Assembly: GCA_022376925.1 (NCBI GenBank)
Contig: JAIOJX010000025.1
Coordinates: 96,375,608-96,439,607, forward strand
From: Tragulus kanchil
Lineage: Eukaryota > Chordata > Mammalia > Artiodactyla > Tragulidae
DNA: 64,000 nt
Reading direction: 5' to 3'
The notes under the pieces are model-generated. The model saw only the letters and a program-made list of their open reading frames with translations. It did no database searches and was not told the DNA's origin. Made by a program: the position numbers and the translations under genes. Shown here piece by piece: positions 58,661 through 64,000 of this stretch; position 1 is the first letter of the stretch; every line of letters begins with the position of its first letter.

Positions 58661-60959
58661 CTCCAAAGTTTGAGGATAATGTGGAGACATCACATGTCCT
58701 TGCCAGTGAGAGTAGCCACTAGTTCAATCCAATTAGAGAGTAATTTGACAGTATTTGGTCAGTTTGAAATGTGTCTCAATTTTGGTCAGGCCCTCCAAAG
58801 ACTGATCTTGAGATGAGATCTGTGTACGAGTGATCAAGAAAGTGCTCTCAGGGGCTTCCCTGGTGGTCCAGTGGGTAAGGACACCGCCTTGCAGTGCAAG
58901 GGGTGCCGGTTCGATCCCTGGCCTGGGAAGATCCCACGTGCCACCGAGCGGCTGGACCGATGTGTCCAACTGCCGAGCCGGGGCTCTGGAGCGCATGCGC
59001 CCAGAGCCGGTGCTCTGCGACAACAGAGGCCACCATGATGGGAGGCCCACACGGGCCAGAGAACAAAGATGGATGAAAATAAATAAATGAAAGACCAATA
59101 GAAGTGGCCTGCCCGCCCCCCTCCCTTCTCAATCCCCCCGCACCCCCAAAAGAAAGTGCTCTCAGAGGAGACTAGTAAGGAAGTGGGCAAGAAGGGTATG
59201 GAAGGAGAGGAAGGCAAGTAATGGTGAAATCTCAGGCAAAATGCCATAGAGCTTGCCTCCCCCAACTCTAGAGAGGAACTCTGGAGTGAAAGTTACTCTG
59301 AGGAATTACTCTCAGCAGAAGCAGGGGAAATTGGTCTTTCCCTCTTTTCTTTAGTTTACTCTCAAGGGCAGATGAGATAGCAAAATGAATGCTTGATAGT
59401 TCAGAGCCAGCTTCAGGTGCTCAGCATTAGATTTCACCTCTAAGACCTGATGTGGCGGGAGGAAACACAATAAATGGGAACAAAGATTTGGGTTGGATAT
59501 CAACTGTGGAGTATGTCTACAGTCCAGTCCAGCAATTACACTTTCTCCTTGCTCATTGTGCACCAGGATACACATACAGAACATTTATAGAAGTGTTGTA
59601 ATTGTGATGTATAAATACTAGATATACTTAATAAGAGTTAACACAAATGAATGAGACAGTATGTTTCTTTATAGACACTGCTCAAAATCACAAAGTAGTC
59701 TAGTTAAAAAAGCAACCTTCAAGATGAAAACTGCAGTATGATGTCATTTATATAAACTTTTAAAACCCTACAAAATTCTATATTTTGGGATGCATACATA
59801 GGCAAAAAAAAAACCTCCAAAGTTTGAGGATAATGTGGAGACATCACATGTCCTTGCCAGTGAGAGTAGCCACTAGTTCAATCCAATTAGAGAGTAATTT
59901 GACAGTATTTGGTCAGTTTGAAATGTGTCTCAATTTTGGTCAGGCCCTCCAAAGACTGATCTTGAGATGAGATCTGTGTACGAGTGATCAAGAAAGTGCT
60001 CTCAGGGGCTTCCCTGGTGGTCCAGTGGGTAAGGACACCGCCTTGCAGTGCAAGGGGTGCCGGTTCGATCCCTGGCCTGGGAAGATCCCACGTGCCACCG
60101 AGCGGCTGGACCGATGTGTCCAACTGCCGAGCCGGGGCTCTGGAGCGCATGCGCCCAGAGCCGGTGCTCTGCGACAACAGAGGCCACCATGATGGGAGGC
60201 CCACACGGGCCAGAGAACAAAGATGGATGAAAATAAATAAATGAAAGACCAATAGAAGTGGCCTGCCCGCCCCCCTCCCTTCTCAATCCCCCCGCACCCC
60301 CAAAAGAAAGTGCTCTCAGAGGAGACTAGTAAGGAAGTGGGCAAGAAGGGTATGGAAGGAGAGGAAGGCAAGTAATGGTGAAATCTCAGGCAAAATGCCA
60401 TAGAGCTTGCCTCCCCCAACTCTAGAGAGGAACTCTGGAGTGAAAGTTACTCTGAGGAATTACTCTCAGCAGAAGCAGGGGAAATTGGTCTTTCCCTCTT
60501 TTCTTTAGTTTACTCTCAAGGGCAGATGAGATAGCAAAATGAATGCTTGATAGTTCAGAGCCAGCTTCAGGTGCTCAGCATTAGATTTCACCTCTAAGAC
60601 CTGATGTGGCGGGAGGAAACACAATAAATGGGAACAAAGATTTGGGTTGGATATCAACTGTGGAGTATGTCTACAGTCCAGTCCAGCAATTACACTTTCT
60701 CCTTGCTCATTGTGCACCAGGATACACATACAGAACATTTATAGAAGTGTTGTAATTGTGATGTATAAATACTAGATATACTTAATAAGAGTTAACACAA
60801 ATGAATGAGACAGTATGTTTCTTTATAGACACTGCTCAAAATCACAAAGTAGTCTAGTTAAAAAAGCAACCTTCAAGATGAAAACTGCAGTATGATGTCA
60901 TTTATATAAACTTTTAAAACCCTACAAAATTCTATATTTTGGGATGCATACATAGGCAA
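58661..60959. repeat. Tandem duplication T (58661-59805 / 59815-60959)
   Basis: The offset is 1154 bp and the join contains an A run (59805-59813). No other differences were noticed by eye over more than 1.1 kb, including the C-rich SINE tail. Confidence 0.97.
58852..59149 (+). mobile_element. Unnamed CHR-derived SINE, copy 7, C-rich tail (duplicate at 60006-60303)
   Basis: An exact 16-bp TSD, aagaaagtgctctcag, lies at 58836-58851 and 59150-59165. The head is gggcttccctggtggtccag; a B-box-like ggttcgatccctgg lies at 58908-58921; CpG sites (gagccggggctctggagcgc) are retained, which suggests youth. The tail is gaccaatagaagtggcctgc followed by a C/T-rich tract. This is the best-preserved copy and the best reference for the family. 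Confidence 0.92.
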
Positions 60960-60968
60960 TAGTAGTAT

Positions 60969-61191
60969 CTCCATATGTGCTCAGTTGCTCAGTCATGTCC
61001 AACTCTTTGTGGCCCTATGGACTGTAGCGCCTGCCAGGTTCCTCTGTCCATGGGATTTTCCAGGCAGGAATACTGGTGTGGGTTGCCATTTCTTTCTCCA
61101 GGAGATCTTCCCAATGCAGGAATCAAACCCTCATCTCCTGTGTCTTCTGCATTGGCAGGCGATTCTTTACTGCTGAACCATCTGGGAAGCC
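60969..61191 (-). mobile_element. Bov-tA-type SINE, antisense, with TSD
   Basis: A 12-bp TSD, caatagtagtat, at 60957-60968 and 61192-61203 flanks an antisense Bov-tA (gttgctcagtcatgtccaac, gccatttctttctccaggag, ctgaaccatctgggaagccc). It lies in the ancient L1 3' region. Confidence 0.92.
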
Positions 61192-61589
61192 CAATAGTAG
61201 TATAAGACATGCAAAAGAAAAATAAATGCAAAATCAAAATAGTGATTACAATTGGCAAGGCAAGAGGTAATGTGTTTGGGCAGCTGTACAAAGAGAGTGT
61301 TAACATCTGTAATATTTTACTCTCTCTAAAAATTGGAAGCATCACTTGATTAAACTTGGATGATGAGTGCATGGTGAAAATTGGATGACATAGGTGGGGA
61401 GGAGGTATACTGCTTTTTAGAGTGTTGAAACAATGATAGTTGAAGAAAGGGCAATGATTGAATAAAGAGTATTATTTTTTAGAATGAGAAAGCAGTCTCT
61501 TGGAAAATGAGACGTTGTAAACATAATAGGAAAAGGATACTTGATGAGTTTGTTTTAAATATTTCCACATACTTTGTGTCTTCTCTTAA

Positions 61590-61860
61590 TACTTTCTACT
61601 CTTTAAGGATTGCTTCAGCTGTCGTCTTCTCCAGAAAGACTTCTTTGCCATTTGTAAAATGAGGTCTTCTCTCATATGTGCCTCTTAAAACCTGTGCAGA
61701 CTACTTCACTGTTGCAGTACTTGAAATTGTATGCTACAGGCATGACTTTCATTTGAAGATAATGACTATATTTTAATTACTATTGTATTTTCAGTGCCAA
61801 GCATGGTGCCTGGCACACCTAGGCATTGAATACACTTTAACTTAATAAACTAAAAACTAA
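61590..61860 (+). repeat. L2 3' end remnant
   Basis: ccagaaagacttctttgcc, gataatgactatattttaat, then gccaagcatggtgcctggca and cattgaatacactttaactt follow the L2 3' terminus. Confidence 0.7.
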
Positions 61861-62094
61861 TTTTGTTTAGTATCTGATGTCATTTGTGAGGTGGAAATTT
61901 AATAAATATTGATTGATTTTTAGGGAAGTGGATCATTAGGAAATAGGCCATCTAGATGGAAATCTTTTTCAGGCTTTTTGAGGTGTTCAGTTTGGGGCCA
62001 TGAGGGAAGGTGAAGGCATAACAGGCTTGGAAGTCAATGAGGCAAGAAATAGAATTCCAATATGAGAAGAAATAATTAATAATAAATAACAGTA

Positions 62095-62185
62095 TTGAAA
62101 TAATTTGCTCATGGTCACACAGCTATAAAATGAGGGGACCAGATTTTAAACTCAGGGCTTCTTCCCTCCAAATCTATGCTAATGA
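62095..62185 (-). repeat. MIR SINE remnant, antisense
   Basis: tgctcatggtcacacagcta, then gaccagattttaaactcagg and gcttcttccctccaaatcta follow the antisense MIR core. Confidence 0.65.
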
Positions 62186-62239
62186 CTACAATTTTCCAGG
62201 ATATAACCATCAATGTTCATTCTTTTTTTTAAAAAAAAG

Positions 62240-62385
62240 TGTGGGGTTTTCTTGTTGTAAAGAATCTGCCTGCCAGTGTAGGAGATGTGGGTCTGACCCC
62301 AGGTCTAGGAGGATCCCACATGCTGTGGACCTACTAAGCCTGTACACCACAACTATTGAGGCTGAGCTCCAGGATGCTGAATAGA
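62240..62385 (+). mobile_element. CHR-type SINE, short
   Basis: A tRNA-like head (gttgtaaagaatctgcctgc, ggtctgaccccagg), then gatcccacatgctgtggacc and gcctgtacaccacaactatt. The distal part is missing. Confidence 0.75.
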
Positions 62386-62431
62386 GCATAAACTTCATTG
62401 CTCCAGGAACTGCTGAGAAGTGCAGATTTTA

Positions 62432-62530
62432 CATTTGGAGAAACTGAGGCTCAGGGAAATTAAACATATCACCCAAGGTAAAGTTACAGAGAAGTTTTTA
62501 AAACTCAGATGCATATTACTTCAGATTCCA
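62432..62530 (-). repeat. MIR SINE remnant, antisense
   Basis: ggagaaactgaggctcaggg, followed by catatcacccaaggtaaagt, is the antisense MIR tail and core. Confidence 0.65.
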
Positions 62531-62847
62531 TCTTCTCTCTATTGTCTTGTGGTGACTTCCTTGAAAATAGTATATGTCGTTCTTCCTTTTCAATCTTGTC
62601 TTTTTTCTTCACTGTGAAATTTTCTTTGGTTCTGAATAGCTTTTCCTGAACTTAAGAAATTTTGATGTGAGTACATATGAATTTCCAGTCTTCTAGCAGA
62701 GCAAAAAGAGAAGTTTTTGTAATAATGATGTCCTGGGAAGAAGGTAAGGTAAAATAAACCCAGCTCTTGAAATTATATTTGTCACTGTTGGTGAGGAGGA
62801 AGTGGAGATGAGAGTTCAAGGGGCCAACAGAACCAAACCTTAGCTGT

Positions 62848-63131
62848 TGTTTTTTTTTTTTTTTTTAAATTTCTGCCTCCCCATCTTGCCTCTGTTTAGT
62901 TTTATATTTATTTTTATCCATTAAAAAAAAATTCTTTTGGCCTGTGTGGACCTCCCATTGCAGTGGCCTCTCTTCTTGCAGAGCACTGGGTCTGGGCACA
63001 TGCACTCCAGAGCATAATTGGACACACTGGTCCAGCCACTCCACAGCACGTGGGATTTTCCTAGGCCAGGGATCCAACCGGTGCCCCCTGCACTGCAAGG
63101 TGGACTCTCTACCCACTGGGCCACCAGGAAA
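62848..63131 (-). mobile_element. Unnamed CHR-derived SINE, copy 8
   Basis: A T run, then a diverged tail, attcttttggcctgtgtgg, cacattgcagtggcct-like body and a ccactgggccaccaggaa head complement. Imperfect flanking repeats are ccttagctgtt and ccttagtttta. It is more diverged at the tail than copies 4 and 7, so it is older. Confidence 0.8.
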
Positions 63132-63805
63132 ATACCAAGCCTTAGTTTTAAACATCAAGTGCTGTTATTGACCACCTAATGAAACACCAGACACTGACTT
63201 ACTTTATACACTTTATCATGTTTGATACTCTGATGCAAGGTAGATGTGGCCAAATTGCCTCATATGATCCTATATGCAGGTAACTTGGGTGAATTTGATT
63301 TGCATGGGAGGAGAGGAAGAGGAAGATGAAAGAGAAGAGGAAAAGAGAGAGAAGAAGAAAAATAGGAGGAGATGAGGGGAAGAAGGAAGAGTTTTAAAGA
63401 GTGCATTCAATTCTGATTAGCCCTTTACAAATTAGTGTTTGGCTTGGAGTAACTGAGATGAGCACATGAAACCATTATTCCTTGAAATAGTCTCTGTTTT
63501 AGAGGCTTCTCATTTTATAAGCATCAGGGGGACTGAGTGCAATTCTAATATTTAATTTAAGCAGTTCCCATTCAACATGGCCCTCAAATGCAAGCCAATG
63601 ATTTTATCTGGTCCTTAAATGGACCCATTTTTACCTACAGTGGAGGAAAAACTGATTTTGCTGGGCTTAATGAAATTTACAGGGGCACATTGACTCCAAA
63701 GTAGCAGCCTTGTCAGAAATTATACAAAAAATCTGCATAACTTTTGCCTTACAGTCTGACTAGATCCAAACCACTGAATATGCTCCAATAGTATTGTTTT
63801 CTCTA
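63132..63805. other. Unique DNA with a purine-rich tract
   Basis: 63307-63392 is a nearly pure G/A tract (gaggaagaggaagatgaaag and similar). The rest is unassigned and carries no coding signal. Confidence 0.5.
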
Positions 63806-63905
63806 ATCCTAAAATGTTGAAACTGATGCCCTGAAAGCGTTATGCACTTTCTCAAGGTCATACTGGAAATAAGGCCAAATTGGCTGTGTTGAGATTTGAA
63901 CCCTT
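63805..63905 (-). repeat. Probable MIR remnant, antisense
   Basis: gttgaaactgatgccctgaa, then ctttctcaaggtcatactgg and gttgagatttgaaccctt resemble an antisense MIR. Confidence 0.5.
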
Positions 63906-64000
63906 CCCCTTTGTTCCTGTCTTATCTGGGGCTTCATACAAATTATAGAAGAACAAAGGTTGGAAGTTAAAATGACCTAAAAATGCTAGATTCAAAACTA

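Larger units (their letters stand above)
53940..61420 (+). mobile_element. Ancient L1 (L1M type), sense, heavily interrupted
   Basis: Segments follow L1 ORF2 order: endonuclease region at 54060-54180 (gattaagccttcaagaaaca, tccagccatatgctgctga); then gcaattaaattagaaatcac (54640); attgttctttgatttaaaaa...actgataaaa (54970); cccagatggttttaac (55300); the RT core after 55500; aaaatcatatggaagaagaa (57780); acaaatggaccaatacaata (57908); ccagcaattacactttctcc (59529); and a 3' untranslated part (aatagtgattacaattggca) up to about 61420. Frames are destroyed. SINEs occupy 55955-56129/57087-57373, 58400-58562, 58852-59149 and 60969-61191. Outer limits are uncertain. Confidence 0.7.

Noticed and set aside
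58834..59265. The 143-codon minus-strand frame, and many similar 60-120 codon frames at 10232-10711, 37950-38270, 41618-42007 and 62865-63158.
   Set aside because: They all translate the same SINE in different frames and strands. The recurrent protein strings come from SINE consensus sequence, not from a gene family.
2108..60959. A biological tandem-amplification system that copies ~1.1-kb units.
   Set aside because: Units have unrelated content and independent boundaries, differences cluster at the joins, and hypermutable tracts are identical between copies. Assembly overlap explains all of these without new biology.
63307..63392. The purine-rich tract as a coding segment for an acidic/basic repeat protein.
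   Set aside because: Low-complexity GA-rich DNA with no flanking exon signals that I can see.

Overview
The window is nuclear DNA of a ruminant (order Artiodactyla). It holds BovB (RTE) LINEs, Bov-tA-type SINEs, CHR-type tRNA-derived SINEs, a young ruminant-style L1 and the usual old mammalian repeats (MIR, L2, hAT remnants, L1M). BovB together with Bov-tA is confined to ruminants among artiodactyls. I found no functional protein-coding gene, RNA gene, CRISPR array or prokaryotic operon. The open frames fall in transposon sequence, are antisense shadows of SINEs, or are short chance frames in unique DNA, so the region is intergenic or intronic.

The dominant feature is artificial-looking. Twenty direct tandem duplications, each a near-identical pair of copies of about 1.04-1.17 kb (copy-to-copy offsets 1046-1178), run from 2.1 to 61.0 kb. 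They add about 22.4 kb, so the non-redundant length is about 41.6 kb. Breakpoints ignore repeat boundaries. Joins are blunt or carry 4-63 bp of junk, copy differences cluster near the joins, and six pairs of neighbouring duplications overlap so that some segments occur three times. The window reads as 21 contigs of about 1.8-6.5 kb laid end to end without merging their ~1.1 kb overlaps. Most of it should be collapsed before any biological reading.

Layout. 0-4.4 kb: mostly unique DNA with MIR remnants. 4.7-5.7 kb: antisense L1 3' end split by a SINE with a 15-bp target-site duplication (TSD). 6.8-8.2 kb: a BovB 3' fragment with an internal inversion, seen twice. 8.6-12 kb: Bov-tA and an unnamed CHR-derived SINE. 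13.7-24.7 kb: one antisense BovB interrupted by a 5'-inverted (twin-primed) L1 with a 12-bp TSD, then an older L1 fragment. 24-37 kb: L2, hAT remnants, an LTR-like segment and MIR. 37-42 kb: Bov-tA and two unnamed SINEs. 42-46 kb: mostly unique DNA. 46.9-52 kb: BovB pieces, L1 3' end and five SINEs, two of them stacked at one target site. 54-61.4 kb: an ancient sense L1 broken by several SINEs. 61.5-64 kb: L2, MIR, SINEs and a purine-rich tract.

The best candidates for new biology are (1) an abundant CHR-derived SINE family that I cannot name, with A-tailed and C-rich-tailed forms, and (2) two 5'-inverted LINE insertions whose inverted and direct halves abut almost without loss.
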